Made by a program: the position numbers and the translations under genes. Under the pieces are notes generated by a model that did no database searches, was not told where the DNA came from, and worked only from the letters and a program-made list of their open reading frames with translations. Positions 1 to 10,974 of a DNA stretch of 64,000 nt are shown here, piece by piece (the first letter of the stretch is position 1; each line of letters opens with the position of its first letter). Origin of the DNA: Chaetoderma sp. LZ-2023a (taxonomy: Eukaryota > Mollusca > Caudofoveata > Chaetodermatida > Chaetodermatidae); contig CM067370.1 in assembly GCA_034401795.1 (NCBI GenBank), forward strand, positions 63,699,254-63,763,253, written 5' to 3'.

Positions 1-989
1 AAAAAATCTGGAAAAGGGAGGCTGAGGGTCTACAATCTCTGATTTCTCTTGTTTATCAGGTTATTATTTTTAATAAATCTATAAATTTTTCTGATCCATT
101 TGTTTGTTCCTAAGATATTTACCCATTTCAGCCATGCATACCAAGATTAAGTACCATTTTTATCCCTTTATTATGTCAAATATTTTGAAAATAAACTGAT
201 TGAAAACAAAATGTTCAATAGTTATTGGGGGAAATTAGAATATTTACCAATACAGTGATTGCCTTGGTTAATCTGTATGTTTGTCTATCGGCCTCCACAC
301 GTGGTTAAGTGTTGGTAATGGTATAAGCGCTGCATATATTGTCTTATATCAGGAATCGTTAATCATATTGAAACAAAATTTGGACACATGATTACCTTAT
401 TAAAACTAAAATTGGACACATGGTTACCCTGAGGTAGTGCAATGACAGTTAGGTCACACGATCAATGTCCCCCCCCCCCACCCCACCCCATCCCCTAGAC
501 ATGGGTCTCAAGTGAAAGCTTGAAAATGTTACTGGTCAGCTTGGGACGTAGACGACTGGGCAGCCATTCCTCACATTTCCCATGATTGATGCTGTTTGGA
601 GGGGGTTGGTGGTGCTGGATGGAATGAACAAGGTAAGGGGCCTAATATATTTATCACATATGTTGGGGTGACTTGTCCAGTGTTCCACCAATTATATTTA
701 AATATATCAGAATCCATTTTGAAAACAATCTGACTAAAAGTTACTTTTTAACAAACATTTCAAGGTGGCTAAATATATAACCGGTTCAATATTTTTGAAA
801 ACATTTTGACTATCTCAGGCAGCTAAAGTTTTCAATCTCATATTTTAAAGTAAGCAGATTTCTCGCTACACTTTAACACATAGACATTCCAGTGTATGTT
901 TCAACATATGTTGATAATATTAGGCCTATATAGGGAGGTATGGTAAGTACGAAGGTTGCTAACCATTTTGAAAATGATTTCGCTGATTC
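1..989. other. AT-rich non-coding stretch
   Basis: I see no coding region, RNA gene or element boundary here. There is a C-rich run near 469-495 and otherwise AT-rich unique-looking sequence. Confidence 0.5.
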
Positions 990-1505
990 AGGTACAACTA
1001 TCCCTGAAAATCGGGGATTATTTAAGACATACGTCCACCTATATATTCCAAATTTAATTTAAAAAATCATAATAAGTTTTTACTCAAGAGTGGTTTGTTT
1101 GTTGTATACGTAGACATGGTATAGAGCAATAACAGTAATGAATATTTCTGACTATTTTGAAAGAAATTTCGTTGAAATGAGGGATCTACTTGACACAATT
1201 TACTTTTAAGATACCTGAAAATCGGGGATTATTTAAAACTTAGACCCTTCTATATATGTTCCAAATTTTATTTTAAAATCTCTAGTAGTTTTTACACAAC
1301 AATGGCTTTAGACATGGCATATAGCTACAACAGTAATGAATATTACTGAGTATTTTGAAAGGGATTTCGTTGAAATACTTGGCCGATGTGCCTGCAATTC
1401 TGGGATTATTTAAATCATGCACCCTTCTATAGATGCTCCAAATTTGTTTTTAAAAATCTCACGTAGTTTTTACGCAACAGGGGTTTGTTTGTATACATAG
1501 AGCCG
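990..1505. repeat. Degenerate tandem repeat, about 180-210 bp units
   Basis: Three related units follow one another. Each carries a CTGAAAATCGGGGATTATTT-like block (near 1,003, 1,211 and 1,389). Each then has a block meaning 'three-letter cctTCTATA plus TTCCAAATTT', then a TAGTTTTTAC block, and finally a TTTCGTTGAAAT block. Spacing between the first blocks is about 208 and 178 bp. The units are diverged, so the array is old; no function is visible. Confidence 0.6.
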
Positions 1506-1653
1506 CCAGCCCATGTTTACATGTAATAGCAGTGTCACTCTTTTGCCATCTTAGCGGCCACGCCAGCGTGGCTGAGCGCTAGACATCGAGCGCAATAGTG
1601 GAGTATCAGGCGCGCTGTCTCTAGTGAATATAACTAAGAAAGAGGAAGGGTAC

Positions 1654-1752
1654 TGTAAAGATATATCCCTGAAAGTCGCCTGCCTTTCAGGTGTAACCTT
1701 CTACCTTGGGTATAATGACGTATTATATAGTTTTGTCAGCTGAGTTCAGTCA
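1654..1752 (+). repeat. 5' LTR of Gypsy-1 (visible part)
   Basis: This starts TGTAAAG and aligns to 6,112-6,206 with a few substitutions and small gaps. It shares a TGACGTATTATATAGTTT block and ends in CAGTCA. The foldback element begins 16 bp beyond, so the true 3' edge of this LTR could have been displaced or lost. Confidence 0.75.
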
Positions 1753-1768
1753 CAGGCCTTTGAATTTT

Positions 1769-2030
1769 CGTCCGTCCATCCCTCTACCATATATCCCCCT
1801 ACTATATATAATATACACACGGTGTGAAACCTTCATCTGTGGGCACCATTGTCAGAAAGCTGATTGGTTGGTTTGTGGTCAGAACCGTGATGGCAGCGGA
1901 TTTTGACAATAAACCATCCAATCAGCTTTCTGACAATGGTGCCCACAGATGAAGGTTTCATACCTTGTGTCTATTATATATAGTAAGGGGAATATGTGCC
2001 ATGGTAGAGGAATGGATGGACTGGTGAACG
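1769..2030. mobile_element. Foldback/MITE-like palindrome in the Gypsy-1 leader
   Basis: The left arm (1,769 to about 1,875) and the right arm (about 1,916 to 2,030) are reverse complements over roughly 105 bp with few mismatches. Shared blocks include ACTATATATAAT, GAAACCTTCATCTGTGGGCA and CAGAAAGCTGATTGG. The loop is about 45 bp. It has no coding capacity. It lies between the 5' LTR and the first gag sequence, so I read it as a later insertion into the retrotransposon. Confidence 0.75.
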
Positions 2031-2040
2031 TGGTCTAGAA

Positions 2041-2690
2041 CTATTCAATAGCTGGGGAATGTCAGCAGATGAGCAAAAAGTGCTGGATAAATTGTTGGAC
2101 AAATCTTTAAGGTTATGTCAAACCCCAGTCGAATGAGCTGAGGGCAGCATGGGAACTCCATCACATTAGTCAAGATAATCTTTCGCTCGAGGAATACATT
2201 GCTAAGCTTAGAGTCCTGGTGATAGAAGGAAACTATCCAGAGGAACATCACAATCGGTTTTTGGGAGACTTTTTAGTATTTGATATGAACTCAGAACATG
2301 CACGTAAATAATGTCTTAAAGAGGGTAATTCATTGACGCTAATGAAAGCCAAAGAGATGGCAAAGGCCGAATAATCTGCTGAAAAACAATTGCAACGTAT
2401 GAGTGTAACATAAATGCGATCAGTAAAGCGCGAAAGTAAGCAGATAATCTCAAATTCTCCCAACACAACCAGGGGGTATGGCCTAAGCAATATTCCAATA
2501 CAGTCACACAACGAGATACACACACATGTAGATATTGCGCAGGAACACCACACCCCCGTGAGAGATGTCCAGCACATAATTCAACATGTCACAATTGTAA
2601 GAAATTTGGTAATTTTGCCAAATCGTTTTTGGAAAAGTATACAAACAAGTACATCATGTCGACACCACTGACACGAGTGAAAATGTAGAC
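2041..2690 (+). pseudogene. Gag relic of Gypsy-1 with CCHC zinc knuckles
   Basis: Gag would form the particle and bind genomic RNA. Reading in steps across frames gives a helical gag core (motifs ADEQKVLDKLLDK and LSLEEYIAKLRVLVIEGNYP), interrupted by several in-frame stops. Near 2,523-2,625 there is a zinc knuckle, C-RY-C-AGTP-H-PRER-C, that fits CX2CX4HX4C. A second one has its histidine replaced (CHNCKKFGNFAKS). The knuckle frame differs from the longest open stretch, so at least one frameshift is present. The family is recognised with good confidence; the gene is not functional. Confidence 0.7.
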
Positions 2691-2732
2691 GAGATAAATC
2701 GTTTAGCACACGCAGTAAATTACCAAGTATTT

Positions 2733-3104
2733 ATGGGACCTATCAATGTAGCTCCTTTAGTGACCAATGTCGATACCATATCGTGTAAAGACAAAGCACT
2801 ACTTGAGGTAAATCTATCGTCTGAGCCAGATGGCAAACAACTTTCGGTTTTGTGCAAAATAGACTCCGGTTCAGAGACAAATGTTGTACCAGTATCAGTA
2901 TATGAGCAATTGTTTTCCCCTCAATACAAACTGGAAAAACCTACAGTAAAACTATCTACTTATGGTGGTGCCGAAATACCGAACCTAAGTAGCTGTATTG
3001 TGTATGTAACAGAACCAAATAACTCTAGTCCTAGATTTATACAGGCGGAAGTCGCTGACGTGAATGGCCTGCCATTATCGATAATATTGCAGCTCAGAAA
3101 TTAA
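2733..3104 (+). pseudogene. Aspartic protease remnant of Gypsy-1
   Basis: A retropepsin-type domain of 123 residues that would cleave Gag-Pol. The active-site loop is DSGSETNVVPVSVY, with Ser in place of the usual Thr of DTG. A flap-like segment with YGGAEIP follows. The frame closes with a stop at 3,102-3,104 shortly before the RT region, so the polyprotein is broken here. The start shown is simply the first Met in the frame; in the intact element this would be internal to Pol. Confidence 0.75.
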
Positions 3105-3151
3105 ATCTCCTAAAACTTAATTGACCAATAACAGTTAATAATGACAATAAT

Positions 3152-4009
3152 TTGAGTGCAAATCCGAAGGCTACACAGCAATCAGTTAAACTTGTTGATT
3201 CCCAAAATAAAGAACATCCATTTCCATTAACAAAAGCGTATCTACTTAAAGAACATAATGATGTTTTTACAGGTGTTGGATGTTTTCCAGCACCTGAATT
3301 TCATATTGAGACTGATCCTAATGTACCTTCTGTGCAACATCCGCCATGCCAAGTACCTGTTCATTTGCAAACTGCATACCAAAAGGAAATACATAAGCTG
3401 ACGGAAATGGGAATTCTGTGTAAAGTTGAGGATGAGTATACACCATGGGTTAATTCAACAGTAGTTACAGTGAAAGACAATGGCTCGATTCGTTTATGTT
3501 TGTATCCTCGCGACCTGAATAAAGTGGTGAAGCGCAATCCTTACAAGGTTCAAACAATCGACGATGTGATACCAAAGTTAAGCGGTTCTACTCAGTTCAG
3601 TATTCTAGACGTATGTAACGGTTATTGGCAGGTGAAACCTGACACAGAAAGTAGTAAGCTATATACTTTCAGCACCCCTTGGGGAAAATTCCGATGGACC
3701 GACCTTCCATTTGGAATTTGGACTTACGATCAGTGGAGATATATTCCAGGAAAAAAATGGATGCTGTTTTCGGCAAACTAAATGGAGTCAGCAGTATCTC
3801 AGCACATCATAAACGTTCTAGATCTTGCACGTCAAAACAGTATCAGATTCAATCCAAACAAATTCCAATTAAAGGTTGCTGAGACATCGTTTTTCAGTCA
3901 TTTATGGATGCCCTCTGGACTTAAACTGGACCGGGTTAAAACTTCAAAGCAATTATGGACATGCCACCTCCGGAGATTCTTACTGAACTACAATCATTCA
4001 TGGGAATGA
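3152..4009 (+). pseudogene. Reverse transcriptase remnant of Gypsy-1, catalytic loop missing
   Basis: The RT fingers and palm are recognisable: a VNSTVVTVKDNGSIRLCLYP stretch, DLNKVV, the motif A equivalent SILDVCNGYWQV (D at the start of the strand), and TFSTPWGKFRWTDLPFG. After this the frame shifts twice. The stretch that should hold the Y/F-x-D-D loop is absent: the sequence jumps from KMDAVFGKLNGV almost directly to the helix HIINVLDLARQN. The thumb region (FNPNKFQLKVAETSF) then follows. An RT without the DD loop cannot polymerise, so this copy is inactive for more than frame reasons. Confidence 0.85.
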
Positions 4010-4746
4010 TCAATTATCTCAATCGGTTTTCTCGGGTTCTTGCCCATGTTTCAGAACCAATCCGTCAATTAATGAAGCGAGATGTAGCATATGAATGGCA
4101 ACCGGAACAACAAAAAACGTTAGCTGAACTAAAGGCAATTAGCACAAAGGCACCAGTACTTGCCTACTATAGTCCGGATAAAGAAACTGTGATTCAATCA
4201 GATGCCAGTCTAAAAGGGGTTAGGTGTGTTCTAACACAAGATGGTAAACCAATATCTTATGCTAGCCATTCATTAAATGATTCAGAATCCAGATACAGTA
4301 ACATCGAGAAGGAATTACTTGCAGCAAGTTGGTCACTTGAAAGGTTTAACCATTATGTCTATGGTAAGAAAGTAGTCATTGAAACAGATCACAAACCCCG
4401 TGAGAGCATCTGGAAGAAGAGTATCGCGTCTGCATCACCTCGTCTACAAAGACTGTTGCTCAGAATGGCAAAATATGATGTTGAAATAAAGTATATTCCA
4501 GGAAAAACAAATGTTTTCGCAGATGCATTGTCTCGAGTTAGTAGTATGGAACTGCCCAATAAAAGTACAGATGTACCTTCGATTGAAGTAGCTGCCATCA
4601 CAAGCACGTTGCCAGTTACTCCAGCAAAATTAGCCCAAATTTGTAAACAAACAGAACAAGACAATGTGTTGTGCCATCTTAAAGATATGAACTATTACAG
4701 CTGGCCTGAATATGCTAGTGACTGTCCTAATGATCTCAAAGACTAG
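3955..4746 (+). pseudogene. RT connection and RNase H domain of Gypsy-1
   Basis: The 263-residue frame begins in the RT thumb (EILTELQSFMGMINYLNRF) and continues into a Gypsy-type RNase H. Visible landmarks are IQSDASLKGV (first Asp), YSNIEKELLAASWSLERFNH (catalytic Glu), IETDHKP (second Asp), and the end of the domain at FADALSRVSS. This is the best kept part of the element. The usual GxG after the first Asp has become GVRCVL. It degrades RNA in RNA-DNA hybrids in the family. The frame stops before the integrase. Confidence 0.85.
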
Positions 4747-4764
4747 TGGAACTTCCGTGAGGAC

Positions 4765-5454
4765 TTGAGTGTAGAAAATGGCCTTATTCTCAAGGGTCAT
4801 CGCCTCGTAATTCCTAGTCCACTTCGCCAACAGATGTTGGGTATCATACATCAAGGTCACATGGGCACTGAGAAGTGTCTATTGAAAGCTAAAGACCGTC
4901 TATTCTGTCCTGGTATCAGCAAAGATATTAAGCAGTTGACTTCCACATGCCTGACATGTCTCGAATTCTCAAAACAACAGCCCAAGGAGCCATTGCATCC
5001 TCACAGCGTGCCAAGCTTTCCATGGCAGACACTCGGTTCAGATTTGTTTGATTACAAAGGTAATCAGTATCTCTTGGTGGCTGATTATTGCAGCAAGTTT
5101 CCCATATTGTGAAAGATGGACACTTCCACTTCATGTGTCCTTATCAATCACACGAAATCTATTTTCGCAGAACATGGAATTCAGGAAACTCTGGTGTCAA
5201 ACAATGGACCGCAATACAGCAGTCGTGAATTTGCATCATTTTGTAATCAATGGGGAATCAACCATGTAACTAGTTCACCTACATACCCACAGAGTAATGG
5301 ATTCATCGAGAGAATGGTGCAGACTGTCACGAACTTACTTAAGAAGTCGGAGGCCTCTGGGCAAGACCCTTATCTTGCCGTACTCAGTTATCGGACAACA
5401 GCAATAGATGGGAAATTGGATGCTCTGTCTAAGATACTCAATCAGCGTAATTAG
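4765..5454 (+). pseudogene. Integrase remnant of Gypsy-1 with altered catalytic Asp
   Basis: The HHCC zinc domain is present (HQGHMGTEKC, then CLTCLEF). The first catalytic Asp sits in LGSDLFDYKGNQYLLV. A stop at 5,110-5,112 then breaks the frame. The second catalytic Asp, normally in a SDNG context, is Asn here (codon AAC at 5,200-5,202, reading VSNNGPQYSS). The Glu is kept in SNGFIERMVQT. The strand-transfer triad is therefore D-N-E. Together with the broken frame this indicates no activity. Confidence 0.85.
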
Positions 5455-5577
5455 CGAACAGAATTTCCTTGCAGTGGTCGGCTTCAACGATATCGGTGTC
5501 ATGATTCTGATCTTGAACACCTACATTCTCGACAAGATAGCCAGAAAAGACAGTATGATCAGAAATCTTCAAGTAAC

Positions 5578-5946
5578 TTGGGTGATCTTGCACCACATCA
5601 ATCAGTCGTAATGTACCAACAGTGGTCCGGGACTTGGGTTCCTGCAGAAGTGATAGAAAAATCAGATAAACCTAGAGCTTATCTTGTTACAGATCATGGT
5701 GGCACAGTGTTTCGTCGCAACAGAATACATCTAAAGCCAGCAGGGCTAACTGAACAGAATTTTGACCAAAATGGACTTGATAATAGTGAGAGTACAGAAC
5801 CTCTGAGTCACGAATCATCAACAACACCGTCGGTTCCTATGACATCTGATCCACAAAATCCAATCACATCTACAGTGACAGATAGTCGTGTTGTAGCTAC
5901 CAGAAGCAGTCGCGTAGTCAAGCCGCACAGGAAGCTTGACTTTTAA
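5578..5946 (+). pseudogene. C-terminal Pol tail of Gypsy-1
   Basis: An SH3-like DNA-binding end of integrase is suggested by MYQQWSGTWVPAEVIEKS and TVFRRNRIHLKP, as in many Gypsy elements. A Ser/Thr-rich tail ending in a basic RSSRVVKPHRKLDF follows. The frame stops at 5,944-5,946, about 165 bp before the 3' LTR. Confidence 0.65.
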
Positions 5947-6111
5947 GTTAATCAGTAACTTGTGGAGCTATTCTATTTTATCATTAACATTTATTTTGAT
6001 TACCTATCATTAACTGTCATTCATTTGAGGTTTTTCAACCAGTATTCGTATTATTTAGTTATAATTAGTTATGATACGTAGTGATTACACGTTCATTCTT
6101 AGAGCCGGAGA

Positions 6112-6206
6112 TGTAAAGATATATCCCTGAAAGTTATCTTTCAGGTTTAACCTTCTACTTTGGGTATAATGACGTATTATATAGTTTCGACAGCTGAGTT
6201 CAGTCA
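6112..6206 (+). repeat. 3' LTR of Gypsy-1
   Basis: This starts TGTAAAG directly after a short purine-rich stretch (AGAGCCGGAG), which may be the polypurine tract. It aligns to 1,654-1,752. An AATAAA-like signal lies beyond in GTGAATAAATAG near 6,259, so the LTR might extend further than the part shared with the 5' copy. Confidence 0.7.
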
Positions 6207-7214
6207 TGCATATCGAGTAAAGATATATGTCCACGTATATGTTCCCGAAGCCTCTCTCGTGAATAAATAGTAATCTACAAACATTAACTTACGTATTCCA
6301 CGTTCCCATGGCCAATCTTTATAGGTACAGAGCAACAAGTAAAACCCTGGTCAGTGAAATTCATTGACCTCGTCAGTCGCCAAAACGTGGCCCTCAGTTC
6401 ATTGTTACCAATGGTTACTGGTTCAAAAATTTCAAGATGGCAGCACCCAGCTTAATTGTATGCGGTCGTCTGCGATTTACGTAGACTTATATTAAAGTCT
6501 AAATCGAAATACGGTCAAAGTATTTGCTATGATTAACGCAATGTAGAATGCTTTTGGGTTCAGAACATAATTGCCACGAAATTACAATCGGAAAACATGG
6601 CCAATTTGCATAAATGCTGTTTTGGCATTTCTGGTTCATGATCAGGGGTCCCTGGTTCGTGGTTTAAACCAAATCATCAAATTCACTGACTCCGTCAGTC
6701 GCGAAAACAGGCCCTTGGTTGTCATTAACCAAGCTAGCTTAATCAACCTAGTTTTTTTACAAATGAGGAAAGTATGATTGAAGATATTTTGAAATATTGA
6801 GTCCTCTAGGATTTGATATTGATCTTGATTAGTTATGGCGAAACATCCAAAGGACATTATTTACGTCACGCATTCATCAAGTAGCTGGGTTAGACATGTT
6901 TTTTGCCTCTGATTAATTCGGTGAATTTATTTGTAGGATTTGCAGAGTTTTCTCAACTGCTTAGAAGATTCTGTGATAATTTGTTCAAATTCCTTAGCAT
7001 ACTGGGAATAAAGCTGAATTTAAAGACGTCAGTTCTTGCATACATTTGGTTGAAGTAGCTGTTGTGCATGGTTTAGATTTTCAGAATTGGAGACAGTAGA
7101 CTGTCTAATGATATCTTAGCTTGTTGCTATAGGCTTTTGGGTTTTAGGAAAGAGCGACCATTCTGTTCTCTCCTTTTGCTACAACTGCTACATTGGCGAT
7201 GATCAAAGCAATAG
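6207..7214. other. Non-coding stretch with a diverged duplication
   Basis: No gene is seen. Two segments near 6,350-6,440 and 6,665-6,730 share the order 'aaattcactgac', 'gtcagtcgc', 'aaaac' and 'ggccct', so a local duplication is likely. The rest is unremarkable AT-rich DNA. Confidence 0.45.
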
Positions 7215-7590
7215 GCACAAATTATACTATGATAAATGGGACTATGAGAAAATGAGATCAATGAGGCACCTCAACTGGGAGCAGCTTCTAGAAACACAAG
7301 GTGTTGACAGCAATGGAATGTCTTCGTAGAGAAAAGCTAGATGTAGCTACTAGCGAATGCATCACGAGGAAAATCATCACATCAACAAGAACGAGGGCGA
7401 CAGCATTCCTGATAAGGGTCCAAGCCTGTGTCCATCAATGAGTCATGTACAGGTGACAGAGACATGAGTTATTGTGCTCCTGAACAGACTTAATATCAAC
7501 AAAGCGTGTGGCCCTGATAACATCTCACCATGGGTACTGAAACTCCTCTCATCAGAAATTACACCTGCATTTGCACATTTACTTACTTAG
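7215..7590 (+). pseudogene. LINE fragment (CR1/Jockey-like), RT N-terminal part
   Basis: Step-wise reading gives a pre-RT linker (WDYEKMRSMRHLNWEQLL, then KLDVATSEC). It is followed by the start of a LINE reverse transcriptase, INKACGPDNISPWVLKLLSS. The A-x-GPD-x-I block is a standard landmark just before the LINE RT palm. At least one stop and one frameshift are present. It ends where an inverted LINE piece starts. It may belong with the plus-strand LINE piece at 22,690-23,185. Confidence 0.65.
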
Positions 7591-7608
7591 AGTTACTCAC
7601 GGCTCCTC

Positions 7609-7978
7609 TTAATTGAACTCGAGGGTTTCATTGTCGCAAACATTCACTGATTTGGTACTTCTGGTGATTGGAGCTTTGAAGTCTACATATACTATATCTT
7701 GGTTTTCCCAATGTGTGTTTAGTTTGGTTTTGAAGCTATTTACACACTGTGTTGATGCAATGCTATTGGGCAGATTATTCCAGAGATTTACCACTCTTAG
7801 CGCAAACGCATTTCTTCGTAGTCCAATTTTCGCTCTTTGTGGGAAAATTTTGTTCTGATTACCTCGAGTCCCCGAGTGCGGTGCCATGTCCTTCCATAGC
7901 TTGAGGAAAAGTGCTGCTTCACGGTCTTATTTCCTGTGCAGTATTGTATAGACTTCGATCATGTCTCCCCCGAATCCT
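7609..7978 (-). pseudogene. LINE RT C-terminal end, antisense, first half of a split fragment
   Basis: The minus strand reads GDMIEVYTILHRK, a stop, then RRNAFALRVVNLWNNLPNSI and FKTKLNTHW. This is the usual C-terminal domain of CR1/Jockey-like LINE reverse transcriptases. The frame is cut at 7,978 by the start of the big LTR element. It resumes at 22,283 on the other side, with CKLKLPSG leading toward the GDMIEVY motif. This is good evidence that the LTR element inserted into this LINE. Confidence 0.8.
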
Positions 7979-9173
7979 TGTAGCGCGGATCGACCAGACG
8001 GGTACGGACTGTCCCAGACAAGCTGGGTGTGGAACGACCATTCTGTATTCGCTCTAAGCACACACCCTGAGTAGGATGGTACACGTATATAGCCCTATGA
8101 GAGAGGTTTTAGTTTAAAATGGCTAAGTCCATTAGAATGCGCAGTGCGCATCAGAGCTTCCCTGACAACATGTGTCGAAATTGGGAGAAAGTGTATGCTT
8201 ATAGTGTACCGAGTTGGTACCAGTGATTTCCTTAAATCATACTATTCTCGTCATTCTTGGTACCGATCAAGACCAGAATGAAACGAGGATCATAGAACTT
8301 TTTACCATTTTAAAATCGGACCAGAAATGGCAGAGTTATCAACAAAACTCCCGTTAAATTATTTACAAAATATTGCTTTTGGTGTCATAACCGCGTGTAT
8401 GCATTAACTGAACGGGGAATGTGCTGTTCACGTGATAGCCACTTCACCACTTCTAGGTGCACGCTTATTGGCTACAGCTCGCCCAATGGTTGATACCCCC
8501 ACCAATGTAGGAAGCACTGCAAAAAGAAATAATATTATGTGATACCAGCATGCAGTGCATCTCTTGGCATTCTGAAACCAAACCCTAATGACAGGTAAAT
8601 GTTAATTCCATAGTACACGGTGATGGATGAGATGCGCATCTCCATCCAATTCGCTATAGTCTCTGGGTGAGTTCTTAGAACCCACAACACCCTGATGGGA
8701 AGGATACTAGCGGTGGATATCCGTATCTTTATCCCCACCATAAATGACATGGCGCTTTAAAAAAATTGCTTCTGTGAACTGTAAACTTGTCCCGGTGATG
8801 TTATATGTGGTTGCGGGACAGTAGTGACTGGATTGTTATTTGATTCGGCGACTATTGCTCCGTAACATGTACGCATGCTATCTTTTTCAGGTAGATGCTA
8901 TGCAGGGCAACCTACGGTGAGCTGAGCATCTTCGCCTGTTAGATAAATGTATCTAAAGTTAGGTAGGACTCCCTGCCACTTGCGGCCAAAGCTTGTACTC
9001 GTTTCTAATAACTGAATGGTAGGTTAGAATGTAGTAGAAGGCCCGCATAAATAAAGCGGCACCTACCAATGCAGTAACTTTGGACCCACATAAGACGGTG
9101 ACCTGTGAATTCTTCGGAAATCATTCGTCCCGTCTTCACATAAACCAGTGTGCATCACATTAATTATGGCTTC
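7979..9173 (+). repeat. 5' LTR of Gypsy-2, internally deleted
   Basis: Positions 7,979 to about 8,493 match 18,972 to about 19,480, and about 8,497 to 9,173 match about 20,950 to 21,640. The roughly 1.46 kb between, which in the 3' LTR holds the CRE and TATA sites, is missing. The last ~0.6 kb of the LTR (to a GCTACA end) is also not found after 9,173. The copies differ at several percent of sites plus indels, so insertion is not recent. Confidence 0.75.
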
Positions 9174-10580
9174 ACTAGGATAACACCTTTTCAGCAATAC
9201 ATCAGAAAACCAACACATCATGCACATCATCCCCGTAAGTCACCTGCACTGCCACCATACGAGGAACATCCGTCACAACTACCAGCAGAACGTTCGCGTC
9301 ATCTACATAACACGCCTCCACCAGTCTATAGACCAACACACGTCTATGGACCCACATCAGGGTGGTATTCAGCGGAACCTACATATCATGCACAGCTCCA
9401 ATGATGGGAATCACCTCCACGGACACGGTGTCATCATCATCCTCATAATCATCATCATCATCATCATCATCATCATAGGGGACATCGACGGGGAACACCA
9501 CCAACACCACCACCACCAACAACACGCAGACCAGCATCCACGTTTTTAGCAATCTCCCCCACCCCCTCCCCGGAATTTAGTGGGGAGAATGATTGGGCCA
9601 TTTACAAAGTTCAATTCGAAATAATAAATCACATGAACCGATCGACAAATCGTCAAAAGGGAGAGTATCTGGCCGCAAAGTCGGAGAGACAAGTCGGCTG
9701 CGACTAAAGAATTTGCATCGACATTCTGGAGAAGCACTACCGGAATTAGCTAGTCGTATTCGATGACTAGTTACCCACGCATATCCTAGCACGAATCTCG
9801 TGGGTGTCACCTATTTACATCTGGACACCTTCATCAATGCGTTGAGCGGTGAGCCCGCCCTAAAAGAAAAACTATTCCTTATGCAGCACAGTAGTCTGCA
9901 ACAACTCACAGCCACAGCGGTTCGTATTGAGAATTTCTTAGAATGGGAAAAGAATAATCGGCGTCAACTGCACTCCATAAACGACGTGAATGATGTCAAT
10001 CTCGCCACCACCAATGACAACAGCATTGCATCAGCACCAACATCAGCAAACACAACCAGATCAACCCACCGGTCAGAATCACGCATCTAGAGGAAGGTGG
10101 CATCGCCAATCCCATCGCGAGGGCCACAACAATGCCCCAGGACGTGGGAACCAGCACAACAATAGCAATAGGCAAAATACGCACGATAGGTTAGAAGAGA
10201 TCACTAAACAAATCTCAGCACTCACAAACTTAGTCACCACGCTCAGCACAACAGTAGCCACACAATCCACAACACGTCCAGCAACCACAATAATTTCCAC
10301 ACCGCCACCGAACACATGTTTTGGATGTGGTCGGCCGGGCCACTGGAAGGAGCAATGTCCTAATCGCCCTCTATCAACAACTCCGACCGCTGACCGACAA
10401 ACCCTGAGACACCGTCAAACTAACAAGGGCACCGATTATAGTCACCTCGGTGCCCATTCTCACAACCCGGCTCAACTGTGGCCTCTGAATGACAACGTCA
10501 GGTGGCCAGCACTACTATTCATTCTCCTACCACATCATGCATGCACATGCACCCGGCTTCTTATATGTCAGTGTCAATGA
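9174..10580 (+). pseudogene. Gag relic of Gypsy-2 with CCHC knuckle
   Basis: Reading across frames gives a gag core: FSG-NDWAIYKVQFEI, GEYLAAKS, then GEALPELASRIR and LVTHAYPSTN. These are landmarks of the capsid-like domain of Gypsy elements. The last open part (9,990-10,580) holds CFGCGRPGHWKEQC at 10,317-10,358, a canonical CX2CX4HX4C zinc knuckle for RNA binding. Pro/His/Thr-rich low-complexity segments surround it, including an (ATC)n run at 9,437-9,476. Multiple stops and frameshifts are present. Confidence 0.75.
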
Positions 10581-10756
10581 TGCACACCGCATCCGCAGCA
10601 CTGACATCTCCGCCTGCCGGAAATTGTGACCCCCGCAATTTCTGCATCTACTCAACCTTCTTTTCTATGTAAAACGGCAGTGGTGGGTTGTAGCACCTCC
10701 ACTGAGACCACATTTATACAAGCACCACGACCCACTGCCAAGGCACTTAACACCCA

Positions 10757-10887
10757 GTGTCCCCACAGGTGTTCATAAGTTTGGCTGGAATGACTAATAT
10801 TGCACTACTACTACCATATCCCTATGCTACTATATATACTAATAGTGATAATTATTATATATATACATATAGTAGTAGAGGGATATG

Positions 10888-10974
<87 letters not shown>

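Larger units (their letters stand above)
1654..6206 (+). mobile_element. Degenerate Gypsy (Mag/K02A2.6-like) LTR retrotransposon
   Basis: The element is bounded by two copies of a sequence starting TGTAAAGATATATCCCTGAA. Between them lie gag, protease, reverse transcriptase, RNase H and integrase remains in the order PR-RT-RH-IN that defines Ty3/Gypsy elements. The residues around RT and RNase H resemble the Mag group often annotated as K02A2.6-like. I found no target duplication: the flanking bases are GGTAC on the left and TGCAT on the right. Several stops, frameshifts and active-site losses show it is dead. The family assignment is from motif recognition, not alignment. Confidence 0.85.
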
